NCBI RefSeq assembly: GCF_002860405.1
Contig: NZ_NMWV01000008.1
Span: 1 to 64,000, forward strand
DNA length: 64,000 nt
Direction of reading: 5' to 3'
Origin: Bifidobacterium imperatoris
Lineage (GTDB): Bacteria; Actinomycetota; Actinomycetes; Actinomycetales; Bifidobacteriaceae
The notes beneath the pieces are model-generated. The model did no database searches and was not told the origin of the DNA. It was given only the letters and a program-made list of their open reading frames with translations. A program made the translations under genes and the position numbers. Of the stretch, positions 37,104 to 45,979 are shown in pieces. How positions within the stretch are numbered: the stretch's first letter is position 1; every line of letters begins with the position of its first letter.

Positions 37104-38072
37104 CTACCCTACTTTCGACTCTAATGCAGTCCAATCGACTTTCCTCGGCAAAGGAGCCAGCAATTCAAGTGGCAATGCTTTGAGACGAAATACAAAATCC
37201 GCACCTCGCAGCGTCAACGCACGACCAACATGGAATGCGAACTCCGCACGCGCATCGTCATCCGCAAGACTTGCCGCTGTCGCTGTAAAAATCAGCCATC
37301 CACGCCCCACCAGTTTTCCTCTCTTCTCTCGGTCGCGGCGCCATTGCATTTTGTCGGTACGATGTTGATCACCGTCATACTCCACCGCGACTTTATATTC
37401 CGGCCATGCAAGATCAAGTGTCATTGCTACGCCAGAGTCAAACATTATGTTCGGCACGACGTAATTCAATTTCGGTTGAGGAATACCGTGAACACACAGT
37501 GAAATTCTTTTCTCGGATTCCTTCGGCGATGAAGATCCCGGCATGATAAGCGATAATGCCCGAATACAGGAAGGACGGCCAGCAAATCCTGTCACCGATT
37601 GCGTAAAGCGCACCAATTCACAATAAATCTGCTTCATATCACATTGTCTACGGCGGCTCATAACGCTGATAATGGAGTCACCAAGTACAATCAATGATTG
37701 CAACGAAACATGACTCGCCATCTGCGCCCACACATGAAATATATCAAGCGCATACACTCGAGTATTGATTTTCACTGCATGCGATTGTGGTAGGAACTTC
37801 CACACATGCGGACGCAACGTCGTGCTATTTGCGCGCAGTCGCTTCTCCTTTGTTTCAAATACCGTGTGCAACTGCGAAGTATCCAAATCACAATCTGCGG
37901 GAAGCGGCACACCGTACAATATCAACGCAGTGGTCATACCGAACAGTAGATTACAACCAATTCGGTTAGCTTCCTCAATGCATCGATTGAGCGTCTCCCG
38001 CCGGCGGTTATCGAGACTATCTCGCATTGATATTGAAGATAATGGGACATCATCATTGACATAGGTATTCAT
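37104..38072 (-). CDS. Protein with C-terminal DUF559/Vsr-like endonuclease domain
   Basis: A 322-aa protein. The C-terminal part VAVEYDGDQHRTDKMQWRRD, then RGKLVGRGWLIFTATA, is the pattern of DUF559/PD-(D/E)xK domains, with the Glu and Asp in VEYDGD and a basic helix after. The N-terminal ~190 residues resemble the AbiEi-like helical region seen on many actinobacterial relatives, with LLFGMTTALILYGVPLP near residue 45. Family members are common and mostly uncharacterised; nuclease activity is inference. It stands alone next to hairpin repeats. Confidence 0.65.
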   Translation of the reverse strand: MNTYVNDDVPLSSISMRDSLDNRRRETLNRCIEEANRIGCNLLFGMTTALILYGVPLPADCDLDTSQLHTVFETKEKRLRANSTTLRPHVWKFLPQSHAVKINTRVYALDIFHVWAQMASHVSLQSLIVLGDSIISVMSRRRQCDMKQIYCELVRFTQSVTGFAGRPSCIRALSLIMPGSSSPKESEKRISLCVHGIPQPKLNYVVPNIMFDSGVAMTLDLAWPEYKVAVEYDGDQHRTDKMQWRRDREKRGKLVGRGWLIFTATAASLADDDARAEFAFHVGRALTLRGADFVFRLKALPLELLAPLPRKVDWTALESKVG

Positions 38073-38199
38073 TCTTTCACCGTAGCTACTGGAAATCTAC
38101 GGGAAAAGCTGAAACGGGGTATGTGGCACTAGCTCCAGTTATCCACATCGCATACAAAAGAACGGTGGATAAACTTGCGATAGAGATAACACAAAACGA

Positions 38200-38245
38200 A
38201 AAGTGCCTTTGTACTGTGAAAAATCAACGCAGTACAAAGGCACTT
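38200..38245 (-). terminator. pnp terminator
   Basis: 16-bp perfect stem (38200/38201-38216 and 38230-38245, AAGTGCC...GGCACTT) about 45 bp after the pnp stop. Confidence 0.85.
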
Positions 38246-38290
38246 GGCTAGTCAGCAGTCCCTCTCAGTAAGGGAATCCGCGAGATGGCG

Positions 38291-41032
38291 TCAGTCCTCG
38301 AACGGATCGAAGTCGCGGCGAACGCGGCGACGCGGACGCTCGGAACGCTCTTCGCGATCGGCGCGGTAGTCGTCGTAGTTGTCGTCGGTGGCGTAACGCG
38401 GGTTACGGTCGGAGCCACGGCCGCGGCGGCCAGAGGAACGACGGTCATCACGATCGAAATCGCGGTCGGCGGAGCGACGGCGACGCGGACGATCATCATC
38501 GCGGTCATCACGATCGAAATCGCGATCATCACGATCAGAACGGCGGCCACGGGAACCACGACGGTCATCATCGCGGTCATCACGGTCAAAGTCGCGATCA
38601 TCGGAACGACGGCGACGCGGACGATCCTCGTAATCATCCTCGAAGTCATCGGAGCGACGGCGACGCGGACGATCATCATCGCGGTCATCACGATCGAAAT
38701 CGCGATCATCGGAACGACGGCGACGCGGACGGTCGTCACGATCACCACGGGAGCCACGGCCACCACGGCGGTCATCACGATCGGAACGCTCGGAGCGAGC
38801 ACCGCCGCGGGAACCGGCGTTGTTCTCCTGATCCTCGAAGCCCGGGATGGCCAGGGAGATCTTGCCACGGTCGTCAACGCCCTGCACGACTACCTCAACG
38901 TTGTCGCCTTCCTTGAGCACGTCTTCCACAGAGTCGATGCGCTCACCGTTGGCGAGGTTACGAATCTGGGAGATGTGCAGCAGGCCATCGGTGCCCGGGG
39001 TGAGGTTCACGAAAGCACCGAAGGAGGTGGTCTTCACAACCTTGCCGTTGTAGGTTTCGCCGGCCTGAGGCACATGCGGGTTGGCGATGGAGTCGATAAT
39101 CTGCTTAGCCTTCTCAGCGGCCTCGCCACCCTCAGAGGAGATGAAGACGGTACCGTCATCCTCGATAGCAATCTCGGCACCAGTATCTTCCTGAATCTGG
39201 TTGATCATCTTGCCCTTCGGGCCAATGACTTCACCAATCTTCTCAACCGGAACAGTGGTGGTGATGATGCGCGGAGCGAACTCGCTCATCTCAGCCGGAC
39301 CATCGATGCACTCGTTGATAACCTCGAGGATGGTGGTGCGGGCTTCGTGAGCCTGCTGCAGAGCAGCGGCCAGAATATCAGCCGGAATACCATCGAGCTT
39401 GGTGTCGAGCTGCAGAGCGGTGATGAACTCGGAGGTGCCAGCCACCTTGAAGTCCATATCGCCGAAAGCATCCTCAGCGCCCAGAATATCGGTCAGGGTC
39501 TTGTAGATGTGCTTGCCATCAACGTCGCCGGAGACCAGGCCCATAGCGATACCGGCAACCGGAGCCTTCAACGGCACGCCGGCGGCGAGCAGGGACAGAG
39601 TGGATGCGCACACGGAACCCATAGAGGTGGAACCGTTGGAGCCGATGGCCTCGGAGACCTGGCGGATGGCGTACGGGAACTCTTCGCGGCTCGGCAACAC
39701 CGGCACGAGAGCCTTCTCAGCCAGAGCACCGTGGCCGATTTCGCGGCGCTTCGGGGAACCAACGCGGCCGGTCTCACCGGTGGAGTACGGCGGCATCTCG
39801 TAGTTGTGCATGTAGCGCTTGGACTGCGGACCGGACAGAGCGTCGATCTGCTGCTCCATCTTGAGCATGTTCAGCGTGGTGACGCCCAGGATCTGGGTTT
39901 CGCCGCGCTGGAACAGAGCGGAACCGTGCACGCGAGGCACAATGTCCACTTCGGCGGACAGGGTACGGATATCGCGCAGGCCACGGCCATCGATGCGGTA
40001 GTCCTCGGTCAGGATGCGGCGACGCACAATCTGGCGCTGCAGCTCCTTGAAGGCGTTGCCGAGTTCCTTGTCCTTCTCGGCATCGTCCATGTCTTCGAAC
40101 TCGTTGGCGAGCACTTCGCGAACGTGTTCCTTGATTTCATGAATGCGATCCTGGCGCGGCAGCTTCTCGGCAATGGAGAGAGCCTCGTCCAGATCCTTGT
40201 GAGCGATCTCGTCGATGCGAGCGTACAGTTCGTCGGTGTACTCCGGGAAGAGCTGGAATTCCTTGGTTTCCTTGGCAGCCTTCTCCTTGAGCTCGTTCTG
40301 AGCCTCGCAAATCACCTTGATGAACGGCTTGGCAGCCTCAAGGCCCTGAGCCACAACGGTCTCATCCGGCTTGGTCTGGCCCTCATCGTAAATCAAGTGC
40401 CAAGCGTTCTTGCCGGCGCCGGCCTCGATCATAGCGATAGCAACATCGCCGTTCTCGATCACGCGGCCAGCGACCACGATCTCGAACACGGCGCGTTCAC
40501 GCTCGCTCCAACGCGGGAAAGCAACCCACTGGCCATCAATCAGGGCCAGACGCACACCGGAAACCGGGCCGGAGAACGGCAGACCGGAAATCATGGTGGA
40601 AGCGGAAGCAGCGTTCAGAGCGATAACGTCGTAAGCATCATCCGGGTTCACAGCGAGCACGGTCTCGACAACCTGCACTTCGTTGCGCAGAGTGTGCGGG
40701 AACAGCGGGCGCAGCGGGCGGTCGATGATACGGCAAGCGAGAATAGCCTCAGAGCTCGGGCGGCCTTCACGGCGGAAGAAAGAGCCCGGAATCTTACCGG
40801 CTGCATACATCTTCTCTTCCACATCCACGGTCAGCGGGAAGAAGTCGTAATTCTCCTTCGGGCTGGAGCCAGCGGTGGTAGTGGACAGAATCATCGAATC
40901 GTCGTCAAGGTAGGCGGCCACAGCACCATCAGCCTGCTGTGCGAGGCGGCCAGTCTCGAAGCGCAGCGTGCGCTTACCGAACGATCCATTATCAATTACG
41001 GCCTCAACAGCCTTGATTTCGGGACCCTCCAT
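38291..41032 (-). CDS. pnp: Polyribonucleotide nucleotidyltransferase
   Basis: Phosphorolytic 3'-5' exonuclease of RNA decay, also adding heteropolymeric tails. The 913-aa protein has two RNase PH domains ([27 protein letters not shown] and the [20 protein letters not shown] second core), a KH domain ([19 protein letters not shown]) and an S1 domain ([20 protein letters not shown]). Beyond the S1 domain (residue ~750) is a 150-residue Arg/Asp-rich tail of repeated [14 protein letters not shown] blocks, absent from E. coli PNPase and likely RNA-binding and disordered. RBS AAGGAGGAAC precedes ATG 41032. It lies downstream of rpsO, which has its own terminator. Confidence 0.97.
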   Translation of the reverse strand: MEGPEIKAVEAVIDNGSFGKRTLRFETGRLAQQADGAVAAYLDDDSMILSTTTAGSSPKENYDFFPLTVDVEEKMYAAGKIPGSFFRREGRPSSEAILACRIIDRPLRPLFPHTLRNEVQVVETVLAVNPDDAYDVIALNAASASTMISGLPFSGPVSGVRLALIDGQWVAFPRWSERERAVFEIVVAGRVIENGDVAIAMIEAGAGKNAWHLIYDEGQTKPDETVVAQGLEAAKPFIKVICEAQNELKEKAAKETKEFQLFPEYTDELYARIDEIAHKDLDEALSIAEKLPRQDRIHEIKEHVREVLANEFEDMDDAEKDKELGNAFKELQRQIVRRRILTEDYRIDGRGLRDIRTLSAEVDIVPRVHGSALFQRGETQILGVTTLNMLKMEQQIDALSGPQSKRYMHNYEMPPYSTGETGRVGSPKRREIGHGALAEKALVPVLPSREEFPYAIRQVSEAIGSNGSTSMGSVCASTLSLLAAGVPLKAPVAGIAMGLVSGDVDGKHIYKTLTDILGAEDAFGDMDFKVAGTSEFITALQLDTKLDGIPADILAAALQQAHEARTTILEVINECIDGPAEMSEFAPRIITTTVPVEKIGEVIGPKGKMINQIQEDTGAEIAIEDDGTVFISSEGGEAAEKAKQIIDSIANPHVPQAGETYNGKVVKTTSFGAFVNLTPGTDGLLHISQIRNLANGERIDSVEDVLKEGDNVEVVVQGVDDRGKISLAIPGFEDQENNAGSRGGARSERSDRDDRRGGRGSRGDRDDRPRRRRSDDRDFDRDDRDDDRPRRRRSDDFEDDYEDRPRRRRSDDRDFDRDDRDDDRRGSRGRRSDRDDRDFDRDDRDDDRPRRRRSADRDFDRDDRRSSGRRGRGSDRNPRYATDDNYDDYRADREERSERPRRRVRRDFDPFED
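38470..38710. repeat. 61-bp direct repeat in the pnp tail
   Basis: 38470-38530 and 38650-38710 are identical, 180 bp (60 codons) apart, within the Arg/Asp repeat region. Recombination between them would delete or add 60 residues in frame. Shorter related units lie between. Confidence 0.9.
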
Positions 41033-41294
41033 AGGGTTCCTCCTTTTTACTTATCTATTTATTCCTACATGCAAATGCGGATTCATACCGCATGTCCTCT
41101 TCAGCGGACGTCACATACCATGTTTCGGCTGGCCCCTTGGCCGCCGCATCCTCGTGTCAACCCATTCATTCAGGTTCTCTTGTCGGCCTTACCTACGTGA
41201 ACTTCCGCGCCCGTTTCAATGCCACATGGCGCTTGTTGTGCGGCCTATCCTCTAACCCTCTTGTTGTTGTTGCCGTTGGCTGGCGTATGTAAAA

Positions 41295-41324
41295 CGCCCG
41301 AGCACCATCTTAGGCACTCGGGCG
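41295..41324 (-). terminator. rpsO terminator
   Basis: Stem CGCCCGAG / CTCGGGCG; on the minus strand it is followed by TTTTAC, 12 bp after the rpsO stop. Confidence 0.85.
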
Positions 41325-41335
41325 GAAGTCTGTAA

Positions 41336-41605
41336 TTATCGACGCAGACCCAGACGCTCGATGAGGGAGCGGTAACGGTTGATGTCGACGCGCTTGAGGT
41401 AATCAAGCAGACGACGACGATCACCAATCATGAGCTGCATACCACGACGGGAGTGGTGGTCGTGCTTGTGCTGCTTCAGGTGCTCGGTCAGGTCGGAGAT
41501 GCGCTTGGACAGAAGAGCAACCTGAACCTCGGGGGAACCGGTGTCACCTTCGTGCGTTGCGTACTCGTTGATAATCTGGGTCTTCTCTTCAGCCGTCAGT
41601 GCCAC
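41336..41605 (-). CDS. rpsO: 30S ribosomal protein S15
   Basis: An 89-aa ribosomal protein with [39 protein letters not shown] and the C-terminal [24 protein letters not shown]. The start is a GTG at 41605 with AAGGAGGA upstream; the ATG five bases earlier is out of frame. It lies 300 bp upstream of pnp, the common rpsO-pnp order. Confidence 0.97.
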   Translation of the reverse strand: MALTAEEKTQIINEYATHEGDTGSPEVQVALLSKRISDLTEHLKQHKHDHHSRRGMQLMIGDRRRLLDYLKRVDINRYRSLIERLGLRR

Positions 41606-41734
41606 GGCATCCTCCTTAATTGTGTCGTTGCGCGGTGTTCCGTGCGGGCTCGCTCGGAACGCTCTCTATCCGCGGGCGAAATCACGCCAAATGGATACTG
41701 TACGGCAAGGTGCGGACCGCAGCACCGTCGCACC

Positions 41735-42406
41735 TCACACCGCAGTCAGCAATCCGCCGAACAGAATCACAAACAATGCCAACGCTTCAATCGCAAAGTA
41801 CAGAATAAAACTGGCCCAGCTTTTAGTCAGCACATTAAGCGGCGAAGTTTTCTTAATAATGACAAGCAACCCTACGAACACTACGGCATACACGGCAATG
41901 CCAATCGCCGCTGCCAAAATACCTAAGTTCGCAGCATTAAAAACATTCGCCTGATCGCCGTACACCACATATGTGGAATACCAGAAGTTCAGGTTGAGCA
42001 TGCTCAGGCCCGCAATGAACTGCTCTGCGGCAAGCCCTATGACGAACACGATGAGCCACGGCCAGGAGGGCGATACGACCACGGCCATTGCAAGGCCAAC
42101 GTAGGCGATCACCACTACTGCCCAGCCCACCAAGGCGATGCCGCGAGGTTCGATACCGCCCAAAGCTGCGACTACAGCATCCGTATTGTTAACCGCAAGC
42201 GTACGACCGAACCAATAGGGAGCGATGATAGCCACCAGAGCTGCAACAATAACGGCAATCCAGCGCGCAGGATGCGAACGCCGGCGTTCAATATCCGCCA
42301 GCGATAATTCGGTGACGGGAATCGAAGCTTCGGGGTGCTTGGACACCTCAACCATTTCGACCTTGCCGCCCACGATTTCCGTAGCTTCGTTCGGTTCCTT
42401 CTGCAT
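41735..42406 (-). CDS. Integral membrane protein of unknown function
   Basis: A 223-aa protein. The first 45 residues are polar and acidic (probably cytosolic); about five hydrophobic helices follow (residues ~48-65, 88-112, 115-135, 155-180, 195-222). No motif known to me. It lies 130 bp upstream of rpsO on the same strand. A hairpin GCCGCCAG/CTGGCGGC at 42460-42482 lies just upstream. Confidence 0.7.
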   Translation of the reverse strand: MQKEPNEATEIVGGKVEMVEVSKHPEASIPVTELSLADIERRRSHPARWIAVIVAALVAIIAPYWFGRTLAVNNTDAVVAALGGIEPRGIALVGWAVVVIAYVGLAMAVVVSPSWPWLIVFVIGLAAEQFIAGLSMLNLNFWYSTYVVYGDQANVFNAANLGILAAAIGIAVYAVVFVGLLVIIKKTSPLNVLTKSWASFILYFAIEALALFVILFGGLLTAV

Positions 42407-42459
42407 GCACCGCCTCGCCCATTATTCGTTGCAGTTTGATTGCGGTGACTATCTTAGCG

Positions 42460-42482
42460 TGCCGCCAGTCCAGCTGGCGGCG
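42460..42482. terminator. Hairpin between the poly-G HTH gene and the membrane protein
   Basis: GCCGCCAG-TCCAG-CTGGCGGC, an 8-bp GC-rich stem, 13 bp after the end of the 42495 reading frame. No T tract; may be a weak terminator. Confidence 0.5.
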
Positions 42483-42494
42483 GCATCGATCAAC

Positions 42495-42834
42495 TCATTC
42501 TGAAGATGAAACAGCATTGTTGCTGGAGTCAGCATTATCCGCAGTATTGTTTGCAGCGGATTCATCGGCTTGTCTCTTACTCTGCTCCGTATGCAGCAAC
42601 GCTTCCAGCATATCTACTTGGCGCTCCAGCTCATCGATGCGACGAACTTGCTGAGAAATCAGCAGATCACGTAAATCGCTGTTTGGAATATCGTTGTCGA
42701 GACTGCTCGTTGGCAGAATGATAGCGCGGCGCTCTGGGGACACATGAAAATCAGCCTCACCACTAGAGTTTTGCGCAGATTGCTTGCGCCACGTATTGCC
42801 TGGAAAAACTGGCGATGAGGATACCCCCCCCCCC
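42495..42834 (-). pseudogene. Out-of-frame second half of the HTH gene
   Basis: Beyond the G tract a different frame continues for about 110 codons to a stop at 42495. It encodes GGGVSSSPVFPGNTWRK, a central region (SPERRAIILP), then a clear coiled coil (ISQQVRRIDELERQVDMLEALL) and a Ser/Asn/Asp tail. It has no ribosome site of its own. Removing one G (or adding two) would join it to the upstream HTH part as a protein of about 211 residues. This looks like a phase-off state, though a sequencing error in the homopolymer would look the same. Confidence 0.7.
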
Positions 42835-43131
42835 AAGGCCATTTTTAGGGTTTGACTCGTCGGATCCTGACTGCAATATCTCATCCTGCTGTTCGCGCCA
42901 ACGTGCTATACACCGTTCGATACGCTTATAACCAATCAGCGCAGGGTCAAGCCCAGCTTCCCGGAACATGCGCACAGGCGACGCACCCTGGTTGTAATGA
43001 ATTATGCAGTACCGCTTGAAGTCATCGGTATAGGTTATACGTTTCGAGGTGGCTCCTGCTACCGACGGTAAAGACTTCAGATACTTTATTTCCTCGGGGC
43101 TAAATACCCCGCCACCACTGGCCATTATCAT
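42763..43131 (-). CDS. HTH-domain protein, truncated by a poly-G tract (phase-off form)
   Basis: The frame gives 122 residues. The first ~100 include FSPEEIKYLKSLPSVAG and KRITYTDDFKRYCIIHYNQG then ASPVRMFREAGLDPALIGYKRIERCIARWRE. That is a helix-turn-helix resembling the N-terminal domain of IS3-family OrfA-like transposases and their domesticated relatives. After the 11-G tract it ends in 20 unrelated residues (ILIASFSRQYVAQAICAKL). The start at 43131 is uncertain; a second Met follows two codons later. It lies downstream of the MBL-fold gene, separated by a hairpin cluster. Confidence 0.6.
   Translation of the reverse strand: MIMASGGGVFSPEEIKYLKSLPSVAGATSKRITYTDDFKRYCIIHYNQGASPVRMFREAGLDPALIGYKRIERCIARWREQQDEILQSGSDESNPKNGLGGGGILIASFSRQYVAQAICAKL
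42824..42834. repeat. Homopolymer tract, 11 C (plus strand)
   Basis: A run of 11 C on the plus strand (11 G in the coding strand) inside the HTH gene, at the junction of two long frames; a prime site for slipped-strand switching. Confidence 0.9.
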
Positions 43132-43318
43132 CCCTTACTTGCACTCGGAAGGCTACGAATAAACAGCTAAACAGCACGTGCCACAGTTCGGGATAGTAGT
43201 CAGTAGGCTACAGACCGTTGTAACCCCGTAAAGAGGCAGTTTTATCCCCGATTTTCCTTGGTAAGGAGCACTGACGTAGTGTGAATGGTGCGAAATAGAG
43301 CACGATTAAGGAAATCTA

Positions 43319-43496
43319 GTGCCACGCAACTGCAAAAACAGTCAAAATGCAGTCGCGGGACACTTTGCACCAGTGAAAATAACCAATTTCCGCCAAAAAC
43401 CGTGCCACACAAATGCAATTCAAGCGATTTTGCACTCGCGTGCCACAAACGAGTGCCCCGCAACCGAAAATCCCCAATTTTGCAGTTGCGGGGCAC
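43319..43496. repeat. Cluster of three ~44-bp GTGCCMCGC-type hairpins
   Basis: Hairpins at 43319-43363, 43402-43446 and 43453-43496. Arms follow GTGCCACGCAACTGCAAAA and its reverse complement. The third is nearly perfect (GTGCCCCGCAAC / GTTGCGGGGCAC). They fill the 374-bp gap between the MBL-fold gene and the HTH gene; the rest of that gap shows no gene. The third hairpin begins 9 bp after the MBL stop and may end its transcript. Confidence 0.85.
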
Positions 43497-43504
43497 GGAT
43501 TGCA

Positions 43505-45880
43505 TTATGAAAGAATCCCTTCAATCGCATGTTTTGCGAACAAATGTTCAGTTCCTGTATATGGTGCAGGTTGATTCCATCCAGCTGCGATTGCAGAACG
43601 ACCCTGCGTTACTTTGCGATGAGTAGAAGGAGAAGTCGCATACCCGTTATTATCCACGGGCAAAGATGCAATGCCGTTAATATCGACGGGCAAATTAGTC
43701 GATAAGAAATCCCCCTCCTTGCGCTGAGCAATTGGCCACCCTTCTCCGGTCAGTTTCCATCCAGCCTCACGGTACTTTTCAATAGCGGCATTAGACGGGT
43801 GCCCATACTGACTATTGCCTTTGGTCGTTGTTCCGAACGAGAACAGTAATCGAGCGTATCCATGTGCAGGACGTGTGGGCGGCTTATTATCCGCAGCAGA
43901 TAATCTTGCACCATGATGAGATGCTGTCATCGCAACAATTTCACCATACTGTCTAGCGAATTCAAGGAAGGACTTTTTACTCGATGCCCTGAAAGACAGA
44001 ACCGGAGGCTTTCCGGCTTGCAATTCACCTACTTGCAATTGGCCGAATTCCCTTTTCACTGTATGGTAACCGGCATCAGCCACAAGCAGCCAAACAGCAT
44101 TCTCAGAAGAATTCACCACAGCAATTACAACCCCAACATCATTGGTGCTTTTAATGAGTTTATTATTATTCGGGTTTGTATGAGCCGTTTCACAAATAAT
44201 AAGCTTTTCCTGATCATTCGATGCATTGCCTGAGTTATTCAGGTCAACGACACATAGCGCCGGCAACGTCGAGCTTAAATTGTATACATTTGCACCATTG
44301 TTAGCGCCAATTTCACCCATTAATTTTGCATAGCTGGCTTGCCCTTTTTTCGTGGCAGGCCGTTGAGGGACAATCCATGAAAGACTCAGTAACTTAGGTT
44401 CCGCGCTAATTCCTAACCAATGATCTTCATCCCAACTAGACAAAATGATAGGAGGGCGATTACAAGTACAATATTTAGGAATTTTAGTTTCATGGACACC
44501 CCATCCAACATCAAAATATGCACAAGGCATCCCATTCGCATCAAGCAAACCAACACACTGCCCTTGCCCTACGTCAAATACCACCATTTGCTCAAAGGCA
44601 GGCAGTCCGCTCAATAACTGAGCTACCTGTTGATCAGACGCGGTTGGCACAGCAGGAGCGGGCGAAGCATGTCCTCCACCAGTGTTGTTCCCATTGACGG
44701 CCATGCGCAGCACCGAATCACGTCTCGCCAGCAATGTCTCAACATTAGGTGAACCATTATCATCAATAGCATTGCTACTATTCACGTCATTCACGTTGCG
44801 TGAAGAAACGTTTTCAGATTTATTCTCGCTGTCCTCGCTACCTCCAATATCAATACGAGTGACATATGGCGTTGGATCCATCAGCCATGACAGTCGATTA
44901 GACAGCTGAACAGGCAAACGGTATATTCCAACAGGCGCGAATGGAAGTTTCTCCCTGCCTTTTGGATTGGCCCCAACAAAATACTGTTGAACCTGGGCAA
45001 ACCCAAAATGCACTGCATACTTACTATTGATGATTCCATGATTTAGATACGTATAGTCTGGGCTCTGCACTGTGCGCAACCCACTACTGTTGTCAATACA
45101 CTCATTGGAGTAATCAGCTCTATCTTTACGAGATAAATCAGTCTTAGGAAGATAATTAGTGCAAATCATAAACCAACGGCTACGCACATCCTTACGTCGC
45201 GCCCAGACTGGCATGCTCTGAGGTGAATCGGGAATAACATCAATGGTGTAAATATCTACATCATCAAATGCATTCGAACGGATATCTCCACCGACTACAG
45301 GCTTATGCTGCCGATCAATGATACGGCGGCGCTCCCAATACGTTCGATAATAATCATCAGATCCGCGATAATCACGATTTAAGGAAACATCCACCTCCGG
45401 AATCTCACGCAGCTGGCTATTTTCAATTAGATCCTGCTCCGTCTTAGAAATCCTCGTTGGAATAGCACGACAAAATGCTGGCGACTTTGCATCAATTGCC
45501 ATGAATATCATATGCAAAGTATCATCATCGTCGATTTCGCTATGATCATATGCGGCAAAGAAACAATGCTTCTCTATCACCTTATTAATACATGTAATAA
45601 GATTGTTTTTCCATACACGATAGCCTTTCAATAAAGTTTTAGGATCTTCGTTCTGCAAAGGAGCAATAATATCTATGTCATCCTTTGCAATATAAAGAGC
45701 GTATGCAATCCGGCTTATTATTTGAGAATTATCAGATTCCGAACCATTGCTAAATATGCCTAAGGCATCCTGATATATCATCTCTCTAGGAAGGCTCTCC
45801 CCTCGAGCGGAATGCGATCGGTAGCTTTCATGCAACAATCTACATGCTTCGCTAACACTCATATTATTCTCATAAGTCAT
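43505..45880 (-). CDS. Metallo-beta-lactamase-fold protein, ComEC hydrolase-like
   Basis: A 791-aa protein with no signal peptide or membrane segment. From about residue 435 it follows the ComEC/Rec2-type MBL pattern: VVFDVGQGQCVGLL, YFDVGWG, ILSSWDEDHWLG (metal site, near 483), VADAGY and TASHHGARLSA (near 654). The N-terminal ~430 residues match nothing I know; they include an Asn/Ser-rich low-complexity linker (residues ~360-410). Base composition is clearly more AT-rich than the neighbours, with many Asn, Ile and Lys codons, suggesting transfer. Start ATG 45880 follows AAGGGGAAATT. A nuclease or phosphodiesterase role, possibly in defence, is inference. Confidence 0.7.
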   Translation of the reverse strand: MTYENNMSVSEACRLLHESYRSHSARGESLPREMIYQDALGIFSNGSESDNSQIISRIAYALYIAKDDIDIIAPLQNEDPKTLLKGYRVWKNNLITCINKVIEKHCFFAAYDHSEIDDDDTLHMIFMAIDAKSPAFCRAIPTRISKTEQDLIENSQLREIPEVDVSLNRDYRGSDDYYRTYWERRRIIDRQHKPVVGGDIRSNAFDDVDIYTIDVIPDSPQSMPVWARRKDVRSRWFMICTNYLPKTDLSRKDRADYSNECIDNSSGLRTVQSPDYTYLNHGIINSKYAVHFGFAQVQQYFVGANPKGREKLPFAPVGIYRLPVQLSNRLSWLMDPTPYVTRIDIGGSEDSENKSENVSSRNVNDVNSSNAIDDNGSPNVETLLARRDSVLRMAVNGNNTGGGHASPAPAVPTASDQQVAQLLSGLPAFEQMVVFDVGQGQCVGLLDANGMPCAYFDVGWGVHETKIPKYCTCNRPPIILSSWDEDHWLGISAEPKLLSLSWIVPQRPATKKGQASYAKLMGEIGANNGANVYNLSSTLPALCVVDLNNSGNASNDQEKLIICETAHTNPNNNKLIKSTNDVGVVIAVVNSSENAVWLLVADAGYHTVKREFGQLQVGELQAGKPPVLSFRASSKKSFLEFARQYGEIVAMTASHHGARLSAADNKPPTRPAHGYARLLFSFGTTTKGNSQYGHPSNAAIEKYREAGWKLTGEGWPIAQRKEGDFLSTNLPVDINGIASLPVDNNGYATSPSTHRKVTQGRSAIAAGWNQPAPYTGTEHLFAKHAIEGILS

Positions 45881-45917
45881 GAATTTCCCCTTCTACGAAT
45901 CATGTTTTATATAAGCA

Positions 45918-45948
45918 AAAAGCCGGCCTGATTTCTCAGGTCGGCTTT
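45918..45948 (-). terminator. Terminator of the pilin operon
   Basis: Stem AAAGCCGACCTGA / TCAGGCCGGCTTT (one mismatch) read on the minus strand, followed by a T run, 30 bp after the major pilin stop. It separates the pilin operon from the MBL-fold gene. Confidence 0.85.
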
Positions 45949-45979
45949 CGTATTACTCAATTATGAGCAAGTGTCAAGC

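Noticed and set aside
38285..41200. 971-residue plus-strand ORF antisense to pnp
   Set aside because: Shadow of pnp; its low-complexity start is the complement of the Arg/Asp repeat tail.
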